DNA of 64,000 nucleotides from an uncultured Methanomethylovorans sp. Lineage in GTDB: Archaea > Halobacteriota > Methanosarcinia > Methanosarcinales > Methanosarcinaceae. Each line of letters opens with the position of its first letter. The stretch's first letter is position 1. The position numbers were made by a program, and so were the translations under genes. Shown piece by piece: positions 10,495 to 20,319 of this stretch. The stretch covers positions 1,550,001-1,614,000 of the forward strand of contig NZ_OY782870.1 of NCBI RefSeq assembly GCF_963678545.1. The letters are read 5' to 3'. The notes below the pieces were generated by a model, which searched no databases, was not told the DNA's origin, and worked only from the letters and a program-made list of their open reading frames with translations.

Positions 10495-10806
10495 TTGTTT
10501 GCTCCTTTTCTCTTTGTTCATAATATAGTAAGTAATTGGACTTCATATATGTTATCGAAATATTCTATGGTTATTTTTATGAAAGATATATACTATATAG
10601 AATTCTGCACCGAATCACAATACATAGCAAGATCATTGAATTCTTTAGGATTAACCAATGTTGTTTTATAAAATGGATAATATAATAGAAAACATATCAT
10701 CAGTCAAAATCAATCGCATGAGTTGCAAAAGACATTTGGAAAATCCATTGGAATTCATGATATTGTTGAATATGATTTACCATCAATTCGAATGCCAGAG
10801 GTAGGC
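10495..10806. other. Gene-poor intergenic stretch
   Basis: This AT-rich stretch separates the tiny minus-strand cluster from the first FIST gene and probably holds divergent promoters (TATA-like runs near 10525 and 10590). A low-confidence plus-strand ORF crosses it but has no SD. An N-terminal extension of the FIST gene could begin at TTG 10723. Confidence 0.4.
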
Positions 10807-11946
10807 ATGTACATACCAAATGCAAATGTTCAAGATATCTGCAATACCATAAAGGAACTCACACTCAATTACAATGGAACTGCAATTATACTGCTCTCTC
10901 AGAATCAACTTCCAAATATTGACTCTTTAATATCTGAACTGAACAGAATGAAAATTAATTTTATTGGAGGCATCTTCCCGGGACTAATATACGATTCTAA
11001 AGTATGCCATACAGGAGCTATAATTCTGATTATGCCTACAATGCAGCCTCCAGTTCTTATAAAAAATATCAGCAAGTCACCAAACGATCTGGAAAACTTG
11101 ATAGATTCATTCAAACCTATGAGCAGAGATAACACAACTGCATTTATAATCGTTGACTGCATGTCTTCTAATATATCTACGTTTCTTTCTTCATTATATA
11201 ATTTACTTGCTGATTCTGTTGAATATATCGGATGCGGTGCAGGGTTTTTGGACTTTGAGCAAAAGCCGTGTATTTTTACACCCGGTGGTTTCTTCGAAGA
11301 TGCAGCCATAATATGTTTCCTTGCAACCAAGTGTAAATTAGGTGTACATCACGGATGGGAAAGGTACATCGGCCCATTAGTTGTGACAAAAAGCGAAGGA
11401 AATGTGGTCAAAGAACTAAACTGGAAGAATGCTCTTTCAGTTTACGAAAGTGCAATTGAAGCCGATATTGGAAAAGAACTAAAAATGAATGATTTTTATC
11501 AAATATCAAGTCATTATCCTTTTGGAATATATATAGAAAAGCATGAAGATCTTATAAGAGAAGTATTCAAAACAAATGATAAAGGGGAGCTTTTCTGTGC
11601 AGGGGATGTACCAGAAAATACAATACTCAACATAATGAAAGGTACCAAATCTTCACTCATCAGTTCCGCAGAGAAAGCATTGGAAGATTGTTTGCTTGAA
11701 AATGATATGCATATTGAACATTGTTTTATCATAGATTGCATTGGAAGAGCTATATTTCTTCAAGAAGAGTTTGACGAAGAACTTAGAGATATTATGAAGA
11801 TTTTAGAGCTTAATGTGATTAATATTACAACAGAAGGAGTGCTGTCAGGAGGAGAAATCGCTTCAATGAATGGAGATATGCTTGAATATTTGAGTAAGAC
11901 CATTGTAGTAGGGTTATTCCAGGCGTCAACAGATACATTCATGTAG
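10807..11946 (+). CDS. FIST-domain sensor protein, paralogue 1
   Basis: This is a FIST N plus FIST C protein, a family thought to bind small ligands such as amino acids for signal transduction. The first half includes the conserved GxFPGLIY segment and the second the GWxRxxGPxxVTKSEGNVVKELN segment. I chose the ATG at 10807 (MYIPNANV) because a GAGG lies five nt upstream and this gives 379 aa, exactly the length of the neighbouring paralogue. In-frame TTG 10723 or ATG 10792 would extend it. It precedes a second FIST gene and a histidine kinase. Soluble, no membrane segments. Confidence 0.8.
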   Translation: MYIPNANVQDICNTIKELTLNYNGTAIILLSQNQLPNIDSLISELNRMKINFIGGIFPGLIYDSKVCHTGAIILIMPTMQPPVLIKNISKSPNDLENLIDSFKPMSRDNTTAFIIVDCMSSNISTFLSSLYNLLADSVEYIGCGAGFLDFEQKPCIFTPGGFFEDAAIICFLATKCKLGVHHGWERYIGPLVVTKSEGNVVKELNWKNALSVYESAIEADIGKELKMNDFYQISSHYPFGIYIEKHEDLIREVFKTNDKGELFCAGDVPENTILNIMKGTKSSLISSAEKALEDCLLENDMHIEHCFIIDCIGRAIFLQEEFDEELRDIMKILELNVINITTEGVLSGGEIASMNGDMLEYLSKTIVVGLFQASTDTFM

Positions 11947-12067
11947 ACATAAATTTGAAATAAGTAATTTTTTGAACATTCACAACGACAAATACAATTA
12001 ATAAAAAAAGTAATTACATAAAACATTTTTTATATCATTTACTACTATCAGATTAAATTAGAGAAAG

Positions 12068-12076
12068 TTATATAAA
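12068..12076 (+). promoter_or_regulatory. TATA-like element upstream of FIST paralogue 2
   Basis: TTATATAAA lies 109-117 bp upstream of the next start in a 238-bp AT-rich gap, suggesting separate transcription of the second FIST gene and the kinase. Confidence 0.4.
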
Positions 12077-12184
12077 TTGGAAAGAATAACATAGTTAATT
12101 AAAGGGTTCTTGCATACAATTTCCAAAAGGAAATATGAACGTACTTGACATTACTTTAAAATAGAATCTTAATCAGAGGTTTTG

Positions 12185-13324
12185 ATGTATATTCCGACTT
12201 CGAATGTAGAAGAAATAGTCAATGCAATAGAGAGACAAAATGTTCCGAAGAACAAAACCGTCCTTATATTACTTGCTGAGCAAAAACTTCCTGATATTAC
12301 ACATCTAATCTCTGAACTCAACAAAAAGAAGATAGATTTTTTTGGCGCGATATTTCCAGGACTTATATACGGTGCTGAAAAATATCATACTGGAGCAATA
12401 ATTCACGTCCTGCCTGTGATACAGAAACCAATATTGGTACAGAATCTCAGTGAACCAACTAAAGATTTGAAAAGTTGCTTTACAGCAGTAAACCAATCAC
12501 ATAAAAATAAACCTACAGCATTTATAATTGTAGACGGACTATCCCAAAAAATATTTTCGTTCCTTTCATCTATATATAACGTGTTTGCTGATTCTGTTCA
12601 CTATTTAGGAGGAGGCGCAGGAACCCTTACTTTCAAAGAACAGCCATGTATCTTTAATCCAGATGGTTTTTTCCAGGATAGTGCAATTATAACTTTTATT
12701 GACGCAAAAAGCGGACTTGGAGTGCAGCATGGCTGGCATAGGATCATGGGCCCAATGATTGTAACTAAAAGCGAAGGCAATGTGATCAAGGAACTTAACT
12801 GGAAAAATGCATTTGAAGTCTATCAGGAAGCAATAGAGACGGAGTCTGGAAGAAATATCGATCTGTCTAACTTTTTTGAAATTTCACTGAATTATGCTTT
12901 TGGAATCTATTGCGAAGGTGCTGAAGACATTGTGCGCGATGCCCTTAAGGTAAATGAGAAAGGGGAGTTACTCTGTGCAGGAGAGGTCCCCGAGAATGCA
13001 GTTATTAATATTCTCAAGGGGGAGAAGTTATCACTTATCAAATCCGCAGAAAAAGCAGTAGAAGACTCTTTATCTGCAGGAATGATAAATGTGAATCATT
13101 GTCTTGTGATGGATTGCGTAGCCAGATCAATGTTCTTAAAAGATGATTTTATAGAAGAAATCAGAACAATAATAAAAGGTTTTGAATCGAGGAATATTCA
13201 TGTCGTTCCTGAAGGCGTCCTATCCTTGGGAGAAATAGCTTCAAGAAAAGAGGGCATTATTGAATTTTTCAATAAGACCATTGCAATTGGGGTATTCGAT
13301 GAATCAACAGATACAGTACACTGA
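12185..13324 (+). CDS. FIST-domain sensor protein, paralogue 2
   Basis: A 379-aa FIST N/FIST C protein, colinear with and clearly paralogous to the upstream gene (shared MYIP start, GAIFPGLIYG, GPMIVTKSEGNVIKELNWKN and the ILxLGEIAS region). The ATG at 12185 is preceded by CAGAGG. Its last 26 bp overlap the histidine kinase start, so the pair are probably co-translated. I infer that it supplies ligand sensing to the kinase. Confidence 0.85.
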   Translation: MYIPTSNVEEIVNAIERQNVPKNKTVLILLAEQKLPDITHLISELNKKKIDFFGAIFPGLIYGAEKYHTGAIIHVLPVIQKPILVQNLSEPTKDLKSCFTAVNQSHKNKPTAFIIVDGLSQKIFSFLSSIYNVFADSVHYLGGGAGTLTFKEQPCIFNPDGFFQDSAIITFIDAKSGLGVQHGWHRIMGPMIVTKSEGNVIKELNWKNAFEVYQEAIETESGRNIDLSNFFEISLNYAFGIYCEGAEDIVRDALKVNEKGELLCAGEVPENAVINILKGEKLSLIKSAEKAVEDSLSAGMINVNHCLVMDCVARSMFLKDDFIEEIRTIIKGFESRNIHVVPEGVLSLGEIASRKEGIIEFFNKTIAIGVFDESTDTVH

Positions 13325-14561
13325 AACCTTTAACCAAATATCTCTTCTCTATGAACTATCTCTTTCTATAGGGAATTCACTTGATATTAACGATAATTGT
13401 GATGTGTTTCTGAAAAAACTCATATCCAGAAAAAGACTAACTTATGTTTCTGTCTGGATAAAAGATGAATATCTCTCGTTTACTAATACAAATAGTGCCA
13501 CCCTGGTATATGCAAATCCCGAGTACTATATTATGCGAAGGGAAATTCCACTTTCACACCCAATATTTTTCGATATTTCTTATGAAAGTGCCCAGTGTAT
13601 TAATTCTTGCGATGAAAGGTTCAAGGATTTTATTAATGAAAATAAATTCACAACGGGTTCATGTATAATTTATCCTCTTAAAAATTATGGGAGATTGAAA
13701 CTTTATTGGACAAAAGAGCTTGAAGATCCTGAATATGTGGCCAACCAACTGAATAATGTCATATCCAAATTCGCATTTTCACTCGAAGCTTGTCTTTTTC
13801 ACAAAAAATCTTTGTGGGAAAAGGAAGAAAAGAGAAAAGCACTCGAAGATAAGATACTTGCAGAATCTTTAAATCGTGCTAAAAGTGAATTTCTTGCAAA
13901 TATGAGCCATGAACTGCGCACACCTCTTAATTCAATAATTGGTTTTTCAGATCTGCTGCTTACTGGAAATTGCGGAGAACTTAATGAAAAACAAATCAGA
14001 TTTACAAGTAATATATCAAATAGCGGAAAAGACCTGCTGAACATAATAAATGACATTCTGGATCTTTCAAAGATTGAAGCACATCAGATGAAACTCAATT
14101 ATGAGAATATATCCATAAAGCAGATTGTTGATGAAATTATGACGACTCTTAAACCCCTGGCATCTAACAATAATTTACATTTAGATGCTTCACCAGTTGA
14201 AAATACGATAATAAAGGCTGATAAAATAAAAATGAAACAGATATTGTTAAATCTAACTGGAAATGCAATCAAATTCACACCACCCGGAGGATATGTCACC
14301 ATTTCCTCATCTGTAAATGATGGTATGGTCAACATTCAGGTAAAAGACACTGGCATAGGTATTTCCCAGGAAGATCAGCAAAAACTGTTCGAGCCATTTA
14401 AGCAAATTGATTCAACCTTCAGCCGAAAATATAATGGAACTGGACTGGGCCTTTCTCTTGTAAAAAAAATGGTTGAGATGCACAAAGGAAGAGTATCTTT
14501 GAAAAGTGAATTGGGAAAAGGCAGCATTTTTATCATATCTTTACCAGTCGACTGCACATAG
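13299..14561 (+). CDS. Histidine kinase with GAF-like N-terminal region
   Basis: A 420-aa cytoplasmic sensor kinase. An N-terminal region of about 190 aa resembles a GAF domain. The HisKA phosphoacceptor motif is FLANMSHELRTPLNS and the HATPase boxes are N (NLTGNAIKFTPPGG), G1 (DTGIGI) and G2 (GTGLGLSLV). No transmembrane segment or receiver domain is present and no response regulator is adjacent. The ATG at 13299 overlaps the FIST gene; an in-frame TTG at 13260 would add 13 residues. Confidence 0.88.
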   Translation: MNQQIQYTETFNQISLLYELSLSIGNSLDINDNCDVFLKKLISRKRLTYVSVWIKDEYLSFTNTNSATLVYANPEYYIMRREIPLSHPIFFDISYESAQCINSCDERFKDFINENKFTTGSCIIYPLKNYGRLKLYWTKELEDPEYVANQLNNVISKFAFSLEACLFHKKSLWEKEEKRKALEDKILAESLNRAKSEFLANMSHELRTPLNSIIGFSDLLLTGNCGELNEKQIRFTSNISNSGKDLLNIINDILDLSKIEAHQMKLNYENISIKQIVDEIMTTLKPLASNNNLHLDASPVENTIIKADKIKMKQILLNLTGNAIKFTPPGGYVTISSSVNDGMVNIQVKDTGIGISQEDQQKLFEPFKQIDSTFSRKYNGTGLGLSLVKKMVEMHKGRVSLKSELGKGSIFIISLPVDCT

Positions 14562-14592
14562 AGTTATCCACCTCGATACTAACAAATTATCT

Positions 14593-14890
14593 TCACTTCT
14601 TTTTCTTGTTTTTTTCTTTTTTATGAAATGAAATCACATAAGTGTAAGAAATATTAAGCCACTTTTGCATCTTTTCATGATTATTATATACAGATGGAAA
14701 CAGAACCACATGTTCTTTCATTTCTCATCCCATTGTTTCAAAATGTGAAGTTTTATCGTGCTCAACAAACAGTTTATCCCGATCTTCGGGACTAGACGTA
14801 GTATAGTTCCATCAATGTGAGCGTGGCAAACATTTTCCGAAGCTCCATATCAAAACCTGTAAGCTCCTCAGATGGCTTCTTCCAAACCAT
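14593..14890 (-). pseudogene. Decayed TfoX N-terminal-domain gene
   Basis: Minus-strand reading gives pieces that fit the TfoX N-terminal family in order. They are an N-terminal piece (WKKPSEELTGF, LRKMF), a middle piece in another frame (SPEDRDKLFVEHD), then after an in-frame TGA a C-terminal piece (MKEHVVLFPSVYNN, MQKWLNISYTYV) and a Lys-rich tail. At least one frameshift, one internal stop and a shortened core (the NMFAG-type segment is missing) show the gene is dead. The surrounding 529-bp gap holds no other gene. Confidence 0.6.
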
Positions 14891-15090
14891 ATAATTTTAT
14901 CTCCAAGTAAATTAGCTAATTATAATTTTAGAATAGATTGCAACAATTTATGCTGTAACATATTACAAACACATATTCAATCTCCACCACTCATTTTATT
15001 GCCCATATTATCAATAGATATCATGAATTATTAACTCATGAATTGATATTTCAAAATAATCGTCTTGACAGGTAACTAGGAGGAAAAAGT

Positions 15091-16158
15091 ATGAGTCAAA
15101 GTAAAGTATTTTTTAGATCAGCTGCAGAGATAGGACCAGCAAATACACAAATAGATCAGATAAAAGAGCTTTTCTTAAAAATACCTGTAGTTGAAAAAGG
15201 CGATCTGGTAGCTATCAAGATACATCCTGGAGAATATGGTAATACGACTTATGTGCGCCCTGTAATAGTGCGTACAGTAGTAGATATGGTAAAAGAAGCA
15301 GGAGGAATACCATTCATAACAGACACCACTGTGTTATACGGTGGAAAACGTTTCAATGGAGCTGACCTTCTATGGACAGCAGCTGTGAATGGTTTTACAG
15401 ATGGAAGTATGAACGCACCATTTATTTCTGCAGATGGCCTTCTTGGGGACGATAGTGTTGTAGTACCAATAGGCGGTGAATTTGTAGAAAATATCACGGT
15501 AGCTTCTGCTATTGCAAAAGCTGATGCAATGATCATGATATCACATTGCAAAGGCCATCCTGCATCTGGCTTCGGAGGTGCTGTCAAGAATCTCGGCATG
15601 GGATGCCTGGACAAGGAAGGCAAAGCAAAAGTGCATGCTCCTGGAAAGCCGGATATTGATATGGAAAACTGTATTGGTTGCCGTAAATGTATTAAAACAT
15701 GTCCGTGGAATGCCATATCATTAGAAAATGGCAAGGCTAACATCGATAAAAGCCTTTGTAAAGGAGAATTATCATGTATAGACTCATGCAAATTCCAAGC
15801 CATAGTACCACCTGAAAATTCTACTACTGAAATGCAGATACTATTAGGCGAAGCTTCTATTGGACCCATTAAACTGCTGCCTGGAAAAATAGGATACATC
15901 AATTGGATGTTCGACCTGACACCTGGATGTGATTGTTTCAATTTCTCCGCACCATCTTTTGCAGGAAATGTAGGGATGCTTGCTTCAATGGATCCTGTTG
16001 CTATTGATAAGGCAAGTTTAGACCTCATTAACAAAAAAATAGCTGAAGAAGGTTGTCTGCATTCAATAACTGATGTATGGGGCATTGACCCGACAATACA
16101 TCTTGAATATGCTGCAAAAATGGGAGCTGGAAGTATGAAATATTCCTTGGATAGTTGA
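15091..16158 (+). CDS. DUF362 protein with two [4Fe-4S] ferredoxin motifs
   Basis: A 355-aa protein of the DUF362 family, of unknown reaction but widespread in methanogens and clostridia as an iron-sulfur protein. The N-terminal half carries HPGEYGNTTYVRP and a GGAVKNLGMGC segment. A ferredoxin-like insert (CIGCRKCIKTCPWNA, residues about 195-209) and a second Cys set (CKGELSCIDSCKF) follow. The SD AGGAGGAAAAAG is strong. Single-gene unit. Confidence 0.85.
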   Translation: MSQSKVFFRSAAEIGPANTQIDQIKELFLKIPVVEKGDLVAIKIHPGEYGNTTYVRPVIVRTVVDMVKEAGGIPFITDTTVLYGGKRFNGADLLWTAAVNGFTDGSMNAPFISADGLLGDDSVVVPIGGEFVENITVASAIAKADAMIMISHCKGHPASGFGGAVKNLGMGCLDKEGKAKVHAPGKPDIDMENCIGCRKCIKTCPWNAISLENGKANIDKSLCKGELSCIDSCKFQAIVPPENSTTEMQILLGEASIGPIKLLPGKIGYINWMFDLTPGCDCFNFSAPSFAGNVGMLASMDPVAIDKASLDLINKKIAEEGCLHSITDVWGIDPTIHLEYAAKMGAGSMKYSLDS

Positions 16159-16375
16159 GATCAAACCTGTTTTTATTAATAAGGGGTTATTTTTTATATG
16201 ACCTCAGCCCATTTTTTAAATGGGTGTTAGCAATTCAGTGGGGTAGTTTTGGAATTGTTGATATTGAAATTTTAAAATTCGTTCATTTGGTCTTGAATTG
16301 CCGGTTTGCATTTTTACTTAGTGGAACGGAAACCTGCTGATTGCAACAGTTATCCAAACTTACGGGGGTTTATGT

Positions 16376-17851
16376 ATGAAAGAATTATATGATAAAATGG
16401 CAACAGAAGCCATGGGTGCCCAGAGAGCAGTAGTGAATACGATAAACGCAAAAAGGGGGACTAAATTCAAGGTAAAAGATGCACAGCCTTACGTTGATGC
16501 AGTAAATAAAATGAAACCGATGGGAGAACAAGCCAAGTCTGTTTTTGCCCTTCATATGGATTCGGTCAACACGCATTTCAATGTGCTAACAGGACTTACT
16601 GATACTGTTAGGCCTGAAGACGATCCTTTTGTGGAACATTACCAAACACCACCCATAATGGAGATATTATACGAAGAAGATCCTGCTTTCCGAAAATCTG
16701 TTGAAAAGTTTGTGGATGAAATAGGCAGATCAGAAGCTCTTATTGGCAAAGAATCTGTACGCAGGTATGGGGGTTTCTACGGACCCACTTGCGTAGTAGA
16801 CTTTGCATTTGTGCCGGGAAGCACCAGTAATGTGGTTAACAGGATACTACAAAAAATAGATATACCACTTAACCACAAGCGAGCTATCCTTTCTTCCAAA
16901 TCATGGGGTATGAATACCTCTTATGGAGTGGGAGCAAAGTTCCAGATGGCTATCGAGGAAGGAAAAACTTTGAACGATGCCATGAAAGAAGAGATAGAGA
17001 TGCTAAAGATGGTCTATGATACGCCCATGGACGCTCAGGCCAAGCTCATGGACGAAGCAGGACATACCTCATTTGATGTGCGTAAATATATGGCACAGTA
17101 CAAAGACAAGATGAAAAAGACAGTAAAGACTGCAATGGATGACGAGGTATCCTATGGTAACATAGTTACTGTACCTGCCTATGGAGTAGGTGATGTGGCG
17201 CATCACATATCACAATCCATGTTCAACATGACCAAAGATGATGTGGTGATGGCTGTAATCAATGCTGTTACCGAAGTAATGGAAGCTACAATGGAGAAAG
17301 CCAGGGGACAATTCAAAAATGAATATTCTCCGCTCACAATTGCCACTGATGCAGCAGCGGCAGCAGCTACAAAGATCCTATGGATGGATGGTTTCACTAC
17401 TATGATGGTGCTGGATCTGCTGGTCAAAAGATTCCACAACCTTGTGCTCAATAACCCAAAAAGGGGTGCTGCAGCAGAACTGCATAATGTTGATTTCATT
17501 GACTTGATTGAGAAAGGAGAAAGGATCATAGATCACAAACCCAGAGGTGCAGGTTGTATAGTTCAGGGAATAAACATCGACCTTAGTTCTATCGAAAGGA
17601 ATGAAGTACTCAATAATCCACAATGGTACACTTACCCGGCATGTGCCATCACGGTGAGATTCTCTGCTCTTATGAGACTAGCGGATTTTCCGTGCCTGCT
17701 TACCAGCGAACCGGTAACTGCAACCATGATGACAAACATAATAGCTCTGCACAAGAAAGAACCGCATTCGCCTGCTAGAGTATGTAAATTCTGCGCTGCC
17801 AACTATTTCGATTACAAATGCAAATACTGCAACTGGACGGAAGCTGTCTGA
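16376..17851 (+). CDS. DUF2193-like methanogen protein
   Basis: A 491-aa protein resembling the DUF2193 family of methanogen proteins with no established function. It ends in a short treble-clef-like set (CKFCAANYFDYKCKYC), suggesting a bound metal. The SD GGGGG lies nine nt before the ATG. The 217-bp gap before it has no convincing gene. A strong hairpin follows the stop. Family assignment is from recognition; function unknown. Confidence 0.7.
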   Translation: MKELYDKMATEAMGAQRAVVNTINAKRGTKFKVKDAQPYVDAVNKMKPMGEQAKSVFALHMDSVNTHFNVLTGLTDTVRPEDDPFVEHYQTPPIMEILYEEDPAFRKSVEKFVDEIGRSEALIGKESVRRYGGFYGPTCVVDFAFVPGSTSNVVNRILQKIDIPLNHKRAILSSKSWGMNTSYGVGAKFQMAIEEGKTLNDAMKEEIEMLKMVYDTPMDAQAKLMDEAGHTSFDVRKYMAQYKDKMKKTVKTAMDDEVSYGNIVTVPAYGVGDVAHHISQSMFNMTKDDVVMAVINAVTEVMEATMEKARGQFKNEYSPLTIATDAAAAAATKILWMDGFTTMMVLDLLVKRFHNLVLNNPKRGAAAELHNVDFIDLIEKGERIIDHKPRGAGCIVQGINIDLSSIERNEVLNNPQWYTYPACAITVRFSALMRLADFPCLLTSEPVTATMMTNIIALHKKEPHSPARVCKFCAANYFDYKCKYCNWTEAV

Positions 17852-17855
17852 TCAA

Positions 17856-17885
17856 TGTACCCTTTAACGGGTACACTCTTTTAAA
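17856..17885 (+). terminator. Terminator-like hairpin
   Basis: TGTACCC (17856-17862) pairs with GGGTACA (17869-17875) around a 6-nt loop, followed by CTCTTTT, directly after the DUF2193-like gene. Confidence 0.6.
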
Positions 17886-17994
17886 AAGGTAATGAAATAG
17901 TAGAGAAGTCTTTACAAGCTATTATGCGATTTTTAATCATATAAGGAAACTCCCGACCGAAAATCCTATCTAATCACACACATTATGAATTGTA

Positions 17995-19059
17995 ATGACT
18001 TCTACCATTTGTCCTAAATGCGGGAATGATACTTCAGTATTACTCAGTGGCGTATGCAGAGAATGTTTTTTCCAGAATTTTGTTCTGGCCCAGCTACCTC
18101 AGGTGCTTCAGGCAAGGATATGTGCCACTTGTGGGGCACGCTTTACCCGTGGCAGGTGGATAGATGAAACTGATAGTGAAACTGTTGTATTAAAGACAAT
18201 TGAAGATGCTCTTTCAATCCATGAAGCTGCAGAAGATATTGAGGTATGCATAAATCCCCGGCAACTGACCCCGCATATGTACAGGGCGGAAGTGAAAATA
18301 GTTGCAAGAATTCAGGGAGAACCAGTTACTTCTGAACTTTCCACTGAAATAAGGGTCATACGTGAATCATGTGAGAGATGCAGCCGAGTATCTGGAGGCT
18401 ATTTTGAAGGCATCATCCAGATAAGAGCCACTGAGAGAATCCCCACCGAAAATGAATTAGATGCATGCATGCGAATTGTGGACATGACTATTGATAGGAT
18501 GCGTGCCAAAGGTGATCGCCTTGCATTCATAACTGATACTATCAGGTCAAAAGAAGGCTTAGACCTTTACATTGGGTCGATTAATTCCGGCAGACATATT
18601 TGTAAAGCTATAATAGAAGAACTCGGTGGCACATTCTCTGAATCTCCGTCCCTGTTCGGTCAGAAAGATGGCAAGGAGATATACAGAATAACTTTTTCCA
18701 TGAGATTACCACGTTTTACACCCGGAGATATCATAACCATTGGGAACAGAAAAGTTGTGGTTAAACACATGGGAAAAAAGTTGACTGGCACTGACCTTAC
18801 GGACAGTTCACGCTTTATCGCCACAGAAGAGGAGACCACACAGGCAAAACTGGTGGGTAACATCAAAGATGCAGTAAATGCAGTGCTTGTTTCTGAAGAA
18901 GAACATGAAATTATGATATTGGACCCCTTCACGTTTAGAACTGTGAATGTAAAGAAGCCTATTGGCTTTTCACCAGTTGAAGATGAAGAGATCCCAGTGA
19001 TAAGGATAGACGAATCACTATTCCTCTTGCCTTCTGAATGGAGAAAAAGCGAGATCTGA
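17995..19059 (+). CDS. NMD3 family ribosome-associated protein
   Basis: Archaeal homologue of the 60S export adaptor Nmd3, in archaea probably acting in large-subunit maturation or quality control. N-terminal zinc knuckles CPKC (residues 6-9), CREC (17-20) and CATC mark the family. 354 aa. The gene starts with ATG without a clear SD. It precedes an ATP-grasp gene. Confidence 0.88.
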   Translation: MTSTICPKCGNDTSVLLSGVCRECFFQNFVLAQLPQVLQARICATCGARFTRGRWIDETDSETVVLKTIEDALSIHEAAEDIEVCINPRQLTPHMYRAEVKIVARIQGEPVTSELSTEIRVIRESCERCSRVSGGYFEGIIQIRATERIPTENELDACMRIVDMTIDRMRAKGDRLAFITDTIRSKEGLDLYIGSINSGRHICKAIIEELGGTFSESPSLFGQKDGKEIYRITFSMRLPRFTPGDIITIGNRKVVVKHMGKKLTGTDLTDSSRFIATEEETTQAKLVGNIKDAVNAVLVSEEEHEIMILDPFTFRTVNVKKPIGFSPVEDEEIPVIRIDESLFLLPSEWRKSEI

Positions 19060-19072
19060 AAGGGTTGGTCTT

Positions 19073-20224
19073 TTGAACATACTTGTAATTGGTTTTAGTA
19101 CCCGCAATATTGTCTGCTCTGGTAGCAGGGCGGGTTACAATATGTATGCTATAGATGCCTTTTGTGACCAAGATACTGTGGACTGTTGTATTGCCGCAAA
19201 AGAGTTGTCCAAAGACCTGGACATAAGGAGTATAGATGCAGCAGAAACTATCTTTGATATGATCAGAGGATTTGAAGTCGATTTTGATGCAGTAATACCA
19301 GGTTCTGGTTTTGAGTCAATGGACTTTAGTTCTTTGCCATGCCCTGTGCTGGCTACTGACCCTGAAAAGAGTCAGATGGTACAGGATAAATTCACTTTCT
19401 CCCATCGGCTTGCAGAACTTGGATATCCGCATCCTCATGTTTATGAGAATATTGACTGCAAGCCAGATAGATTCCCGGTGATAATCAAACCCCGCAAAGG
19501 AGGAGGAGGAATATTTAACAGGATAGCCTGGAGTGAGCAGGAACTTTCAGCAGCTGTAAGGGAAATAATGGAAGCTGAACCCTCTTTTAGTCAAACTGAC
19601 TTTATGATGCAGGAATTTATTGAAGGCATACCTACAAGTGTCTCACTGATTGCCAATAAAGACAAAGCAGTGGCTGTGGCTGTGAATGAACAGATGATTG
19701 GAGTCCCTTGGCTGACAAGGATAAAATTCGCCTATTGTGGCAACATCACCCCATATGAAGGCAAATATACTGAAGAAATGCGCAACATCTCAGAAAAGCT
19801 CGTAAGAGAACTTGGACTTATGGGATCTGTTGGCATAGATTTTATTGTGACAGAAGATGGACCAGAGATAATAGAAGTGAATCCCAGATTCCAAGGAAGT
19901 CTGGATACTGTAGAACTGGCTACTGGAATAAACCTTTTTGAAGCACATGTTAAAGCATTCCAAGGGGAGCTACCCGAAAGAATGGAAAAGGTACAAACAT
20001 ATGCAGGAAGATGTATAATATATGCAAATAAAGAGCTTAGACTGGATCTACAAGTTTTAGGTCTTATGCGTCAGCAACATATAGTAGATATACCTCAACC
20101 TGGTTACATTGCATATGTAGATTCTCCTGTAAATTCTGTCCTGAGTACAGGTGTAAATCGAGAAGAGGTCTTAAATTCATTGAAAAGAGATTCGGAAAAG
20201 ATAAAGGCACTATTAGATAATTGA
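19073..20224 (+). CDS. ATP-grasp domain protein
   Basis: A 383-aa ligase-like protein with an N-terminal Rossmann-like domain (ILVIGFSTRN) and an ATP-grasp core: IIKPRKGGGG, FIEGIPTSVSLIA, and the metal site EVNPRFQGS near residue 268. Substrate unknown. The start is TTG at 19073, 13 bp after the NMD3 stop, which suggests co-transcription. Confidence 0.8.
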   Translation: MNILVIGFSTRNIVCSGSRAGYNMYAIDAFCDQDTVDCCIAAKELSKDLDIRSIDAAETIFDMIRGFEVDFDAVIPGSGFESMDFSSLPCPVLATDPEKSQMVQDKFTFSHRLAELGYPHPHVYENIDCKPDRFPVIIKPRKGGGGIFNRIAWSEQELSAAVREIMEAEPSFSQTDFMMQEFIEGIPTSVSLIANKDKAVAVAVNEQMIGVPWLTRIKFAYCGNITPYEGKYTEEMRNISEKLVRELGLMGSVGIDFIVTEDGPEIIEVNPRFQGSLDTVELATGINLFEAHVKAFQGELPERMEKVQTYAGRCIIYANKELRLDLQVLGLMRQQHIVDIPQPGYIAYVDSPVNSVLSTGVNREEVLNSLKRDSEKIKALLDN

Positions 20225-20319
20225 CCTATTGCCTTTAAAGACATAGCAATTTGCACATAATGTGCAAATATTAATATGACAATACGACAGATTAACAACC
20301 TATTCTTGAGGTGAGTTTT

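Noticed and set aside
10318..10671. 117-aa plus-strand ORF
   Set aside because: No SD; it is antisense to the 48-aa micro-gene, which has a strong SD.
15249..16085. 278-aa minus-strand ORF inside the DUF362 gene
   Set aside because: Shadow frame of a clearly recognisable ferredoxin-motif protein.
16155..16340. 61-aa ORF between the DUF362 and DUF2193-like genes
   Set aside because: Overlaps the DUF362 stop, lacks an SD, and its composition is not coding-like.
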